The notes beneath the pieces are model-generated. The model was given only the letters and a program-made list of their open reading frames with translations, was not told where the DNA came from and did no database searches. A stretch of DNA of 64,000 nucleotides from assembly GCA_964006375.1 (NCBI GenBank), contig OZ023267.1:30033869-30097868 (forward strand). Direction: 5' to 3'. The DNA is from Tillus elongatus (lineage: Eukaryota > Arthropoda > Insecta > Coleoptera > Cleridae). Every line of letters begins with the position of its first letter. Positions within the stretch are counted from its first letter, which is position 1. The position numbers were made by a program, and so were the translations under genes. Below are positions 48,652 through 59,506 of this stretch, in pieces.

Positions 48652-48974
48652 ATTCTAGGTATTTTAGTTCGCGTTCATTTGAAAAAGGAAATTTTGTCTA
48701 CGAAATTTCAAAGGAGAAAAATAGACCGATTAACTATTTTGATTTTCGTGTGCATGGGTTGTTTTTAATAACTTTTTTGTTTTGTATGGGTTTTTCGTGT
48801 CTTTGGCTGAGCAGCAGATTTATTAGGGTGAGGTAGGAGTGTATTGTGAAGCCATAAGGAGGATCTACGCCTGTATTTAATATGTAGAACAGCTTCTTCA
48901 AATTAGGGCAACCATAGTTAATAAATTACACAAGATATATGGGATCTCACTATATTTACTAAATAATAACTCAC

Positions 48975-49200
48975 CAGTTGTGGGATAACATACATTAATA
49001 GAAGGCTGTGAAAATTGGATCAAATTTGCCACAATATTAGAATGAGTAAGTTCAACCCCTTTAGGAAGTCCCGTAGTGCCACTGGAATATGGTAAAAATG
49101 CTAACTCGTTGCTATCCACAGGAGCAAAATCTGGTATATCTATGACATTGTCTGTCAATTGATTGAAGTTAATTGCCCCAGATGGTGTGGGCTCTCCAGG
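48975..49200 (-). CDS. acyl-CoA synthetase exon: AMP-binding signature
   Basis: The acceptor is TCTGTTTCAG above 49200; the donor GTGAGT is below 48975. Phase 0 in, phase 1 out. It encodes [15 protein letters not shown] and the P-loop-like box [21 protein letters not shown] (SSGTTGLPK codons 49060-49086), that binds the ATP phosphates. Confidence 0.97.
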
Positions 49201-49374
49201 CTGAAACAGAGGACACAAAATATTCTTAGAAGTAAATGTAAATCTTTCTCGAAATTGTGTGTGTTGTTGTGTATATGGTCAGATCGTTTACGTATTTTGA
49301 TTTATCGAGGTTCTTTTTGTCAATATTTCCTTTAATCTGTATGTGATGAAATAGGAATAAAAGAAAACAATTAC

Positions 49375-49505
49375 CTGCGTTTTAATAGTTATCACAGGTA
49401 TATCTTTTTTCATCAAAACCAACGCACTGGTCACCTTCTGGTGGAATTCATTTAACGTAATAATGGCTTTTGTCGCTGAATCTTCCAATTGTCTCTTAAT
49501 TTCAT
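49375..49505 (-). CDS. acyl-CoA synthetase exon
   Basis: The acceptor is TTTTTTCAG above 49505; the donor GTAATT is below 49375. The first two bases complete an Asp codon (TP-DEIKRQLEDSATKAIITL), followed by KVTSALVLMKKDIPVITIKT and Q, ending in phase 0. It corresponds to the helix-strand unit after NPxYTPxE in 4CL-like enzymes. Confidence 0.93.
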
Positions 49506-49604
49506 CTGAAAAAATGATAGTAATGTCTTAGTTTACCAGCTCATCAGCACACATCACACAATATCTCAGTCTAGCTTAAACGAATACAATGAAAAATCAT
49601 TTGC

Positions 49605-49798
49605 GACATGTCTTGATGATCAACTAAAAAAAATCGAAGGTTTAGTAATATTTTAACTCTAGCAGTCAGAAAAAGGTTGGTGGCATTTCCGTTTTTTTTG
49701 GTCGCCGTAAAACCAAAGATTACAATAAAAATTAACTTATTTACACAGTAGGACAATAAAACTTATGCAAACAAACAATTTAACATATGATCAATAAA
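49605..49798. repeat. duplicate of a synthetase intron-exon boundary (paralogue of 46253-46455)
   Basis: TGTCTTGATGATCAACTAAA is followed by TCGAAGG(T/A)TTAGTAA and, further on, ACTTATGCAAACAAACA, in the same order and orientation as at 46253-46455. It includes the acceptor TAG and the first ~15 bases of the exon at 46267, so a decoy acceptor has been copied upstream. Confidence 0.85.
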
Positions 49799-50235
49799 AA
49801 AAGTCTGGACGCAGGAAGTGCGTTATGGTAGTGAATTTTCTTTAAAATATTTTTAATAGCAAATGTCTTTCTTTGATGAAAGCAGGCATCAAACTTGGTT
49901 GCCTATATAGTAGAAACAATGTACCATATTTCATCGAAATAACTTTATTGTTTGAAAATATATAAACATTTTTCAAAAGTCTGGATGCAGCAAGCGTGTT
50001 ATGGAAGTGAATTTCCATAAAAATGTTTTTAATAGCAAATGCGAACAGGCATCAATCTGATTACCGGTATAGCCTATGTAGTAGAAACAATGTAGTATAT
50101 TTGATCAAAATTAGTTATGGTTTGAAAATATACAAAAATTTTTCGAAAATAAACTTCAATGTTGGTTTCCTAACCAACAAAGCTTACGTTAATAGCAAAT
50201 TGAGTTATTGAAATTTGAAGGATTTAATGAAAATT
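49799..50235. mobile_element. two partial MITE-A copies in tandem
   Basis: GTCTGGACGCAGGAAGTGCG at 49804 and GTCTGGATGCAGCAAGCGTG at 49979 start two overlapping copies. Both contain TAGTAGAAACAATGTA and TTTTTCAAAA/TTTTTCGAAA blocks. The second runs to TTGAAATTTGAAGGATTTAA. Confidence 0.75.
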
Positions 50236-51085
50236 CGGTAAATTTGCAATTTAGCTCCCGAACGCTTTTCCAAAAATTGTTTTCAGAAACATTACTAGGA
50301 CCCCACCTGGATGCACAAACCACAAGAATTTTTTTTGTTCACACTCCCCAAGGAAGTTACGGGACTGGGAGTGAATAGGGGTGCCGGGCGAGGTAGGTAG
50401 TAAAAAGGAAATATGAGCAAATCATGCGAAGAAAACTGCTTGAAAGCTGTCTATTTGAAGCCATATCCCCATTAAATCCTGCCTACCCTGCACAGCACCC
50501 ATATTTGCCCCAGGTCACGTAACTTCCTTGGGGGGTATCAACAAGACATTTTTCTTGTGGTTTATGTAACGAGGGTGGTTCTATGCACACGAGGGGGGGA
50601 AGGAAAATGCCTACGACGAAGCAGGACCCCCCCCGTCCGACTTGCGGCAGGGGCGGGGGTTGGGGGGTGGCTGCTTCGTCGTGTGGATTTTTCTTCCTCC
50701 TCGCGTGCATACAACCACCCTCGCTGCATAAACCACAAGAAAAATGTCTTGTTCCTACCCGCCAAGGAAGTTACGGCACCTGGGGGGATAGGGGTGCTGT
50801 GCGGGGTAGGCAGGGTTTAAGAGGGATATGGCTTCAAGATGTGAAAAACACAGCTTTCAACCCCGTTTTATTCGCATTTTCTGCTCATATTTCTTTGTTA
50901 CTACCTACCCCGCCCAGCACCCCTACTCACTCCTGGTCCCGTAACTTCCTTGGGGGGGTGTGAACAAGAAATGTTTCTTGGGGTTTGTGGATCCAAGGGG
51001 GCCCTAGGCAGGTTTTTGCAAACAGTTTTTTGAAAAGCGTTCGGGAGCTAAACTGCAAATTTACCGACAATTCGCTACCAAAACG
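50236..51085. repeat. ~850-bp near-palindrome with GC-rich centre
   Basis: The arms mirror around about 50645: AGCTCCCGAACGCTTTT / AAAGCGTTCGGGAGCT, CCCCAAGGAAGTTACG / CGTAACTTCCTTGGGG, CTACGACGAAGCAG / CTGCTTCGTCGTG, with ACCACAAGAAAAATG(T) seen in both senses. The centre (50615-50690) has runs of C and G in an otherwise AT-rich region. Short ORFs here are artefacts of the symmetry. Confidence 0.88.
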
Positions 51086-51752
51086 CACTTACTGCGTCCA
51101 GATTTGTTTCTTACAAACGCATCATATTTCGATAAAAAAGGCAAAAATGCATTATCGAATTTGTTCTACGAAAATTAGCTAGAAAAAATTATAGACCGTT
51201 CAACCATAAAATTCACTAAACCTACAGCGAAAGCATCAACTTACTAAACCGACAGCCAAAGCATCAGATAAAGGGTCTGTTTGAAATGAATATTCTGTAA
51301 ATATTTTAGTAAAATGAAGGGCAATGACGGTTGAATCTGAAACTTACGGGTTTGCAGAACACTCTTCTTGCAACATTTTCTTTTCACAATCGGTATTTGT
51401 TTCACGTTCTTTGCCTAAACAGTGCCAATTTTGACGTTTTAAATTGCGAGTTTGACGTTTCGAGGAAAACTCCAAAATTTGTTTCTTTAGCTGCTCGTAA
51501 CTTTTTGTCCTTAAACTTAGAGACCTAAATTTTGGCACATGGTTCACTCTTTATAATACAAATACGCGTACCAAATTTGGTTGCCCTCACTTTGTTGCTT
51601 CCGGAATATGAATTTTTTTAGAAAGAAAACACAAAATTTTTCGGGAAAACCTGGTCCGATTTTCCTGGCTAACGAACTTATCCAAGCCACTTGCAAAAGG
51701 AAGGTACTCACCAAATTTGATCAAGATCGGTCTATTATTTTTTGAATTATCG

Positions 51753-51756
<4 letters not shown>

Positions 51757-51840
<84 letters not shown>
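51757..51840. repeat. (TA)n microsatellite
   Basis: 84 bp of TA. Confidence 0.97.
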
Positions 51841-51843
<3 letters not shown>

Positions 51844-52601
51844 GGGTCTCCCCATTAGTGAATTTTTTAAAGAAAATTCACTAAAAAAGAAAATTTGAAT
51901 CCCCGACGACTTATGGGCCACCCTGTAATTGTAGAAATATTTTTTTAAGATGTAGCTCAAGACACCCTATAATTAATGTATACAATTTTTTTTCGTATCT
52001 TGCATAACAACGGATATATTAAGCCTTAAAGATTTTTTACGAAAATTCCACAAAAATGATATACCATTAACCGATAAACTCTATAGCCAACACTACTACC
52101 AAAGCATCAGAGAAAGGGTCTATTTGAAATGAATTTTCTGGGAATATTTTAGTAAAATTAAGGACAATGACGATTGAAACTTCAGGCTTTGTAAAACATT
52201 ATCCTTGAGACATTTTCCTTTAATAGCTCATATTAGTTTCAGGTTCATTGCCTAAATATTATGAATTTTGACGTTTTAAATCGCGACTTTGACGTTTTGA
52301 GGAAAACCCAAATGTATTGTTTTTTAAATGCCTGTAACTTTTTTGTCCTTAAACCTACAGAGCTAAATTTTGGTAGGTAATTTACCTATAATGATATAAA
52401 CCCTAGTACCTAGTTTGGTTGCCCTTACTTTGTTAATTCTGGAGATATAAATTTTTTTTGATAGAAAACACAAAATTTTCCGGAAAAACCTCGGACGATT
52501 TTCCTGGCGAACGAACTTATCCAAGCCACTTGCGAAAGGAAGGTACTTACCAAGTTTTATCAAAATCAGTAAATTATTTTTTTAGTTATAGGTGTGACAC
52601 A

Positions 52602-52606
<5 letters not shown>

Positions 52607-52672
<66 letters not shown>
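52607..52672. repeat. (TA)n microsatellite
   Basis: 66 bp of TA. Confidence 0.97.
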
Positions 52673-52673
<1 letters not shown>

Positions 52674-52820
52674 CATATAAAGTCTGAAACCGACCTCGGA
52701 TTTGGGTTCCAGGGGTCCACATTAGCGGTCATTTGAAGAAATTTTTTCAAAATTAGAAAGTCGGGATCTCCTCATTAGTGATTTTTTTTTAAGAAGATTC
52801 ACTAATACAATTGATAGTAA

Positions 52821-53350
52821 AAACATTTTTATGAATATTCGCTACCATAACGCTCTCGCTGCGTCCAAACGTTTTTTATTGAAGAGCCGACATTTTAATA
52901 AGAAAATGTCTGACGGAATGGTTTGCATTATAATGATCATATTCTATTGGCTGGTAATTTTTATGAAGATGTCTAAGCGACTGGGTGTAGATATTAATGG
53001 TTTCACTAAATGTCTAACTGATCCTAATTTGGTCTTTATAATGAGATTCGTGTTAGTTTCTTCAGCAAAATTGGTGGGCATATTTTATGTCACTGCATGC
53101 CTTGTGAAAAGCCTATCAATTGAATAAAAGTTATGGGAATTCCATTATGTTGGACAGCTTGAGAGCACCCACTGACCCAGTTTATGAAACTTGGATGGGG
53201 AGCAATGCAGAAAATAATGTCTATTAAAATAAATACATATTGTCAAATAGATGATTTACATTTGTAAAATGCAATAGATACGAATTATCTCTTGCATTAA
53301 ATATGGAAGCCTACATATTTTCATGAATCGAAAATTATGCTTTTCATCTA
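52821..53350. other. MITE-A terminus and unrecognised intron
   Basis: Starts with an inverted MITE-A end (CTCGCTGCGTCCAAACGTTT). The 98-codon frame 52831-53127 that follows has a hydrophobic stretch but no recognised family and opens in repeat sequence; probably chance. Confidence 0.4.
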
Positions 53351-53658
53351 TAAAAAGTCTGGACGCAGCAACTGCGTTATGGTAATAAATTTTCATAAAA
53401 ATGATTTGGAACCAAATATTTTTATAACCTTTTCTCTTGTAACATAGAAATCTAAATTTCGGTGTATAGTTTACTTTTTATATCATAAACATATCTACCA
53501 AATTTGGTTACGAGTTTTTTTATTTTTTTGCGAAAACCCAAAATTTTCCCGGGTCTGACTTTCCTGGCTAACGAACTTATCCAAGCTACTTATGAAAGGA
53601 AGGTACATGCCAAATTTTATCAAAATCACTCCATTATTTTTTGACTTATCGGTGTGAT

Positions 53659-53797
<139 letters not shown>

Positions 53798-53985
53798 ATT
53801 ATATATTTTATATATTCGACTATCACAGGTGACCCATAAGTCGTCGGCGATACGAATTTTCTTTTAGTGAATTTTCGTAGGAAAATGGGGAGATCCCGAC
53901 TTTTGAAATTTGTAAATTTTTTTGCAAATGAGCGCGAACTAGGACCGCTAGAACCCATATCCGGGGTCAGTTTCAATTTTTATAT

Positions 53986-53988
<3 letters not shown>

Positions 53989-54034
<46 letters not shown>
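53989..54034. repeat. (TA)n microsatellite
   Basis: 46 bp of TA inside a repeat copy. Confidence 0.95.
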
Positions 54035-54037
<3 letters not shown>

Positions 54038-54716
54038 CGGACGGGGTTTTCCGGGAAAATTTTGAGTTTTCATTCGAAAAAAATTTATATCTCCGGAATT
54101 AACAAAGTAAGGGCAACCAAATTTAAGAGATGGGTTTATATCATCATAGGTAAGCTACGTACCAAAATTTAGTTCTGTAGGTTAAAGGAAAAAAAGTTAC
54201 AGGCATTTAAAGAAAAATAAATTTGGGTTTTCCTCAAAGTCGCGATTTAAAATGTCAAAATTGGTCATATTTAGGCAATGAACCTGAAATTAATATGAGT
54301 TATGGAAAGAAAATGTCTCAAGAAGAATGCTTTACAAAGCCTGAACTTTTAGTTTCAATCGTCATTGTCCTTCATTTTACTAAAATATTCCCAGAAAATT
54401 AATTTAAAATAGACCCTTCCTCTGATGCTTTGGCAGTAGTGTTGGCTATAGAGTTTATCGTTTAATGGTATATAATTTTTGTCAAATTTTCGTAAAAAAT
54501 CATTAAAGCTCAATATATCCGTTATTATGCAAGTTACGAAAAAAATTGTATACATTACTTATAGGGTGTGAGCTACATCTTAAAAACTATTTCCACAATT
54601 ACAGGATGGCCCCTAAGTCGTTGGTGATTCAAATTTTCTTTTTTTTTAATCGAACACGCCCTATGTTATTGCATTTTTGCATTTCCATCGAAATATAATA
54701 CATCTTTGTAAGAAAA

Positions 54717-55012
54717 GAAATTCGGGACGCAGCAAGTGAGTTATGGTAGCGAATTTTCATTAAATGCTTCAAATTTGAATAGCTCAATTTGCTATTAACC
54801 TATAAGGTTGACCAGGAAACCAGTTTTTTCGGGAACCATTTAAGTTTACTTTCGGAAATTTTTGTACATTTTCAAGCAATAAAGTTATTTTGGTGAAACA
54901 TGGCACATTGTTTCTATATAGATTGATGCCTGCTTTCTTTAAAAAACATGTTTAAAAACATTTTTATGAAAATTCACTACCATAACGCACTTGCTGCGTC
55001 CAGAAGTTTTTT
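54717..55012. mobile_element. MITE-A copy (~295 bp, best terminal repeats)
   Basis: GGGACGCAGCAAGTGAGTTA...GGTAGCGAATTTTCAT at the left is the inverted partner of ATGAAAATTCACTACCATAA...CGCACTTGCTGCGTCCAGAA at the right: arms of ~42 bp. The interior is AT-rich and non-coding. Class unknown. Confidence 0.85.
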
Positions 55013-55588
55013 TAAATCGAACACCCTTGTATTATTGCATTTTTTTCCATCGAAATGCATGTTTGTTTTCGAGTTCTTTCAATTGTTTTGAAACTTTTCA
55101 CATCTTTGGCACATATCCAAAATTGTGATACGGCGTTTTTACCAACAATCGGAGCCTAATGCAAATGACGCATTCGGAGAGGTTTTTGTTTATATTATTT
55201 CATGAAAAAATCGAGATGCCATGCACCGGGCGCTTTCAAATAGTGACAATAAAAAAAAATCAAAATGTCGTAACTCAATTGATTTAAATAGAACAGTGTG
55301 TATTTTGTGTTTCAGAAGTGAAAGAAATAAATGTGTAGTACGTTATTTAAAAAAAATGTTTTCGGATTTTCGTAAATCTTTTTTTGTAAATTTTTATGCA
55401 AAACACTTTTTTCGGGAGTTTTGTAGAAAAGCTAACTTGATGAAATATGGTACATTGTTTCTACTGTATAGTTTCTACTGTTAAGGAAATTTGATGCTTG
55501 GTTTCATTAAAAAAGACATATTTGCTACAAAGAACATTTTAATGAAAATTAACTACCATAACGCACTTGCTGCGTCCAGACTTTTTAT
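55013..55588. repeat. repeat mosaic ending in MITE-A terminus
   Basis: Pieces also seen near 46840-46930 inverted (GAAACTTTTCACATCTTTGG, ACGGCGTTTTTACCAACA). The end at 55545-55582 is a MITE-A terminus. Confidence 0.55.
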
Positions 55589-55589
55589 T

Positions 55590-56310
55590 AATTGTTTGCA
55601 GTGCAATAAACGACTTGTGAGCAGGAGCATTGTCTTGCAAACAATCAACGGCTTGTGTACAGGAGCGTTGTCTTGCAAAAAGGAGCACATTTTTGACCAG
55701 TTTTCTATGGAATTTTCCCACAATTTTCTGGCGCAATTTGGTTAATAACTCACTATAATATCATCTCGTGACAGTTCTACAATGTTCCATGAAGTCTAGC
55801 AAAATCTTTGTTCCAGAAAACTGACCACTGATTTTTTTTTTTTTTTGGTCATGGGGAACCGGAATGCTTCCACTTTTTAGATTGATCTTTGATCCCTGGA
55901 TCATAGTGTTGGCCCCTTGTTTCGTTCATAGTGACAGAACGTCCCAAAAAGTTTGAAAAATGTTCTTCACAACGGTGGCACATTTTCTTTGACATTGTGA
56001 AACAAGCACGCCTCTGATCAACGTTCAAGTATTCCAGAATCTCATTTAGCCAAAAGCCTTTCTCATATCCAAGTCAATCTGAAACACAAGTTCATAGACA
56101 TGTGCATTGTTCATGTTATACGTTTCAGCCATTCGTACAATTTCAGATCATTTCATGGACAGAATAAATGTTCTTGAGTGATCACAGAAGTGGGTCTTCC
56201 AAAGCGACGTTCATCCTTAATCGCCCTCTTTTAAACACCGCAACCCAGTTTTCAGTAGAACACACGAAGTATATTGACCACCTAAGGTTTCTATTACATC
56301 AGCAAACATT
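55590..56310 (-). pseudogene. mariner transposase fossil 3
   Basis: The minus strand contains, in mixed frames, MAETYNMNNAHVYELVFQID, an EEHFSNFLGRSVTMNETRGQ block (equivalent of the first catalytic Asp, here changed), YDPGIKDQSKKWKHSG, and further on LQDNAPAHKSF (second Asp). The third Asp region is missing, cut off by MITE-A at 55588. Heavily decayed. Confidence 0.7.
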
Positions 56311-56334
56311 TATTTGCCCGCTAACCCTTTAAAA

Positions 56335-57150
56335 ACAAATAGTGTAGACTCACAAACTGGCAACGCTGCCTTCAGCAGAAGAGTGTTATTCTATGGTCCT
56401 ATAGAGGAGAAGATGTGTTTTTGTATTACTAAGATTGCTATGTTGACGATAGTGGAGAATGTAAAATGTTATGTATTGTATTATGAGAGCAAGGTTTTTG
56501 AGTTAAGTTTTGTTAAATATAATGTGTAAAATAATACCAACGGTGACGTTAATTTGCCGGTGGACTCGATCTCACGGCCACCGAAGATCCTTATAACCTG
56601 GAGTTCAACAAATTCTGTCACGTCAACTTTGGGGCCACTCAAATTTTGGCGCCCAACGCACGGCGCTGGAATTTGTAGCTCCGAGTTGAATCCTAGATTA
56701 CAAGGCTCGATTCGGAGATCGTGAGATCTAATCCACCAGCGAAATAACGACAACGTTGGTTTAATTTTACACATTATATCCAACAAAACTCAACTTAAAA
56801 CATCTTCTAACAATACAATACATAACATTCTACATTATACACTATCTTCAATATAGCATTTATAATAGTACTTTTTTTATTTAATAATATTGGCTGCGGC
56901 ATCTCAGGCCATTAGCACATTCATTTCCCATCATTCAATATTTTTACAACTTTTCCAGCAAAGTCAACTTGGCTCGCCCAGGAATCGAACCCGAGACCTC
57001 TCGCTTAGCAGGCTGTCACCTAGCAACCTGCGCCACGAGGGCGTCTATAATAGTACTAAAACACATCTTGTCCTCTATAGTACAATAGAAAACACTCTTC
57101 TGCTGAAGGCAGCGATGCCAGTTTGCAAGTACGGCTACAATTGAATGACT
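56335..57150. mobile_element. inverted-repeat element interrupted by a SINE
   Basis: The left arm (56340-56540: CTGCCTTCAGCAGAAGAGTG, ATGTTATGTATTGTATTAT, GTTTTGTTAAATATAATGTG) is mirrored at 56755-57140, the right arm being split by the SINE. The centre carries CGATCTCACG / CGTGAGATC and TGGCGCCCAAC. It may be two LTR-like ends in opposite orientation or a foldback transposon; class unresolved. Confidence 0.75.
56873..57045 (-). mobile_element. tRNA-derived SINE, copy 2, with 12-bp target duplication
   Basis: On the minus strand it has the same tRNA-like head (B-box GGTTCGATTCC), body and GCCGCAGCCAATATTATTAA tail as 34602-34778. Both sides carry TATAATAGTACT (56861-56872 and 57046-57057), a clean target-site duplication from LINE-type integration. 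Confidence 0.92.
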
Positions 57151-58104
57151 ATGTGTAGATTTTTCTCAGAAATTAAAAATTTCGTCATAATTAAATTTTG
57201 GAGGTCAAACTTTGACAGCTTAACTATAAAACATCATAGTTGTTACCATAGCAACTAAATTAAATTTTGCTTAGTGTAAAGTATACATGATAGCTAGATA
57301 TTAATATAGCCTCTTATGTTTGTAACGTATTACACGTTTTGAAACTCGCCCATTTTAAGATTAATAATTATTCTTCTATTATAATTTATTAGTCAAGGAT
57401 CTGCTCACATAAGCTGATGTCATCACGTTTGTCCATAGACTTATGTTTATTCTGTGTCAGAACTACCTGCAGAAGGACTTTGAAATTCTGACAGTTGACT
57501 ATAGCGCGTGCCTGTTGATAAGAAAGCATATATAAACACCAGAAACTCGTTAATATTCTTCTTTTGCATCAATATTTTCACCAATAACAAGACAATGCAC
57601 AGCTAAAAGTTACGTTTGTTTCGTTCAGCTATCCCGTACTATCCTGGTTCAGCGTACCATACTGGCTCAGACGTTTTCCAGTCGTACCATCCCCCTTTAG
57701 ACGTATTCCAGCCTACCATCCTGGTTCTGACGTACCGCAAACGTAGTGCTATCGTATTGCCACCGTAGTGCAATGGTTTTATCCTGGTTCTCCCGTTTTG
57801 TATAGCGTATTATCCTGGTTCATTCTTAAATGGAGCCAGCATCCATCATTCATGGGGGCCCAATTATCTAACTATAGAAGAGTTTCGTCAGATTTGAATG
57901 ACTTCCAATGCTGTAATGGAAGCCATGGGCCTGCTAGAACATCTGAAATAAGCCCTACTGCAAACACATGTAAAGTAACTCTGTTTAATCTCTGTATACT
58001 CGATTCTAAATTTTGCTGCTTTATAATTAACAATTTTAACTTTATTTTAAGAAAATTGCTACAAGATGTCATTGTGTTTTTATTGTGAAACTTTTAATGC
58101 TTTT

Positions 58105-58108
<4 letters not shown>
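57151..58108. other. intron; irregular CTGGTTC-rich repeats
   Basis: 57640-57830 has at least five scattered copies of TA(C/T)(C/T)ATCCTGGTTC-like motifs with GACGTA spacers. The rest is unrecognised. Confidence 0.45.

Positions 58109-58178
<70 letters not shown>
58109..58178. repeat. (TA)n microsatellite
   Basis: 70 bp of TA truncating the Penelope GIY-YIG ORF. Confidence 0.97.
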
Positions 58179-58180
<2 letters not shown>

Positions 58181-58806
58181 TTTGGAATGTTGCAATACAC
58201 TGCTACACTTTTAAATATACACTTTAGTAGTATTGTTCCCAGGTTTCCATTTTTTGTTTCTTTAATATCTTTTATTAGTTGTAATTGGTTGATATCTCGT
58301 TTTTGGTGTTTTCTGTTGTGAACGTTTGTAGCTACGTTTGATTTGTAGCTAGGTATGTGGATTTTGTTTAATGCTGTTATATATTCCTTGAATCTTGTTT
58401 CTATTGTTTTTTTTGTCATTCCTATATATTTTTTATTGCATATGTTAAATTCTACTTGATATATTCCGTTTAATTCATGTGGATTGTGTTCTTGGTTTTT
58501 ATTTATTTTGTTTATTATTTTGTTATTGGTTTTGTAGCTCATTCTTAAGTTTTATTGTTCGAGTGTTTGTGTTATTTTTTTTTGATGTTGTGTACTTTGT
58601 GTTTGTTTCTGGTGTTTTGTTTTCGGTTTTGTTGATTGGTTGGTTTTTTATTTCTTTTACTAGTTTTTCTATTGTTTTTTTGTTGTATCCATTTCTTCAT
58701 GTGTGTGGTTTTTTATTTAGTTTTGTCAATAATTCTGTTTATTTCTGTTGCCAGTTGGTTTTTCAGTGGCTCTAAGTTTGGGTTATCTATTGAGATTAAT
58801 GCGTGT
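58179..58806 (-). pseudogene. Penelope-like element: post-RT linker and GIY-YIG endonuclease
   Basis: The minus strand from 58806 reads SIDNPNLEPLKNQLATEINR, then (shifted) RNGYNKKTIEKLVKEIKN. The frame starting at 58542 then carries NPHELNGIYQVEFNICNKKY, IGMTKKTIETRFKEYI and SVAVYCNIPKD. GIY and YIG are spaced as in GIY-YIG nucleases, with the catalytic Arg in TRFKEY. This endonuclease C-terminal to an RT is the mark of Penelope-like retroelements. The RT is absent, and the 3' end dissolves into (TA)n. Confidence 0.85.
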
Positions 58807-59215
58807 GGTGGACACACAACACGCAATAAACTCAACGAACGAGAAAAGAAATACAACATAATATTACAAATAGCACAAAGAAATGGATACAACCAAAAAA
58901 CAATAGTAAAAGTAGTTACAGAAATCAAGAATAAACCAATTAACAAAACCGAAAACAAAACACCAGAAACAAACACAAAATACACAACATTCACTTATAA
59001 CCACCACACCAAAAAATAACACAAACACTCAAACAATATGACTTAAAAATGAGCTACAAAACCAATAACAAAATAATAAACAAAATATATAAAAAACAAG
59101 AACACAGACATAGACCACACAGGAACGATCATAATCAGTAGCGTGCTGATGATGAACCAGGACAGTTCGAAATACTAACTTTAGCGAAAATACACCTATT
59201 AAGTAATGCGGCTTT
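58807..59215 (+). pseudogene. Penelope-like element: inverted second copy
   Basis: Frame 58636-59019 includes GGHTTRNKLNEREKKYNIIL, QIAQRNGYNQKTIVKVVTEI and NKTENKTPETNTKYTT, homologous to the minus-strand copy at 58500-58697 but pointing the other way. MSYKTNNKIINKI recurs at 59050. The GIY-YIG part is missing; the sequence passes into a terminal-repeat segment ending GGTAGCCAGCC. At 59146-59172 a CTGATGA...GAAA core with a GAAC/GTTC stem is hammerhead-like, but I could not find its stem I partner. Confidence 0.78.
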
Positions 59216-59430
59216 GGTAGCCAGCCTTCCAACACTAAGTCGTAAGACACAAAGAAACGTGCCGCCACCTAGTTGCGGAACCATGTAGTAGTAGTCTCTA
59301 TTTTTTAACACTTTGTGTTATTTGGAGTTGGCGTGACAACATACTACTTGGTTCCGCAACTAGGTGGTGGCATGTTGCTTCGTGTCTTACCACTCACTTA
59401 GTGTTGGAAGGCTGGCTACCATAGCCCTAT
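59205..59430. repeat. inverted repeat in Penelope terminal region
   Basis: GGTAGCCAGCCTTCCAACAC (59209) with CGCCACCTAGTTGCGGAACC (59262) is mirrored by GGTTCCGCAACTAGGTGG (59350) and GTGTTGGAAGGCTGGCTACC (59401). Arms are ~80 bp around a ~60-bp centre. Confidence 0.9.
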
Positions 59431-59465
59431 TACTTTATAGGTGTATCTTCGCTACAATTAGTATG

Positions 59466-59506
59466 CCGTACTGACGAGCTCTAGTTAGAGCAAAACCGGT
59501 CTACGG
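59466..59506 (+). ncRNA. type I hammerhead ribozyme, second copy (one core change)
   Basis: Stem I is CCGTA (59466-59470) with TACGG (59502-59506). The complete core CTGACGA is at 59471-59477. Stem II is GCTCT/AGAGC with loop AGTT, followed by AAA, a two-pair stem III (AC/GT, loop CG) and the cleavage triplet GTC (59499-59501). The only core defect is A for G12 at 59492. The 5' flank (GGTGTATCTTCGCTACAATT) and 3' flank match the copy at 8129-8169. It lies inside the synthetase intron, antisense to that gene. Confidence 0.85.

Larger units (their letters stand above)
51086..52820. repeat. two (TA)n-core repeat copies in tandem
   Basis: Each copy runs AAGGACAATGACG(A)TTGAA, CAATTTTGACGTTTTAAAT, AACCTACAGAGCTAAATTTT, AACGAACTTATCCAAGCCAC, AGGAAGGTACTTACCAA, then the TA array (51757-51840; 52607-52672). 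The far side of the second has CCGACCTCGGATTTGGGTTC and ATTAGTGATTTTTTT. Non-coding. Confidence 0.75.

Noticed and set aside
50483..50963. Pro/Gly/Arg-rich ORFs in the palindrome
   Set aside because: Mirror-image frames in several phases on both strands are by-products of the inverted repeat and G/C runs.
52831..53127. 98-codon frame with a hydrophobic segment
   Set aside because: Its start lies in a MITE-A terminus and no domain is recognisable.
58479..58994. Hydrophobic Phe/Val/Leu-rich ORFs on both strands resembling membrane proteins
   Set aside because: They are antisense readings of the AT-rich Penelope copies.
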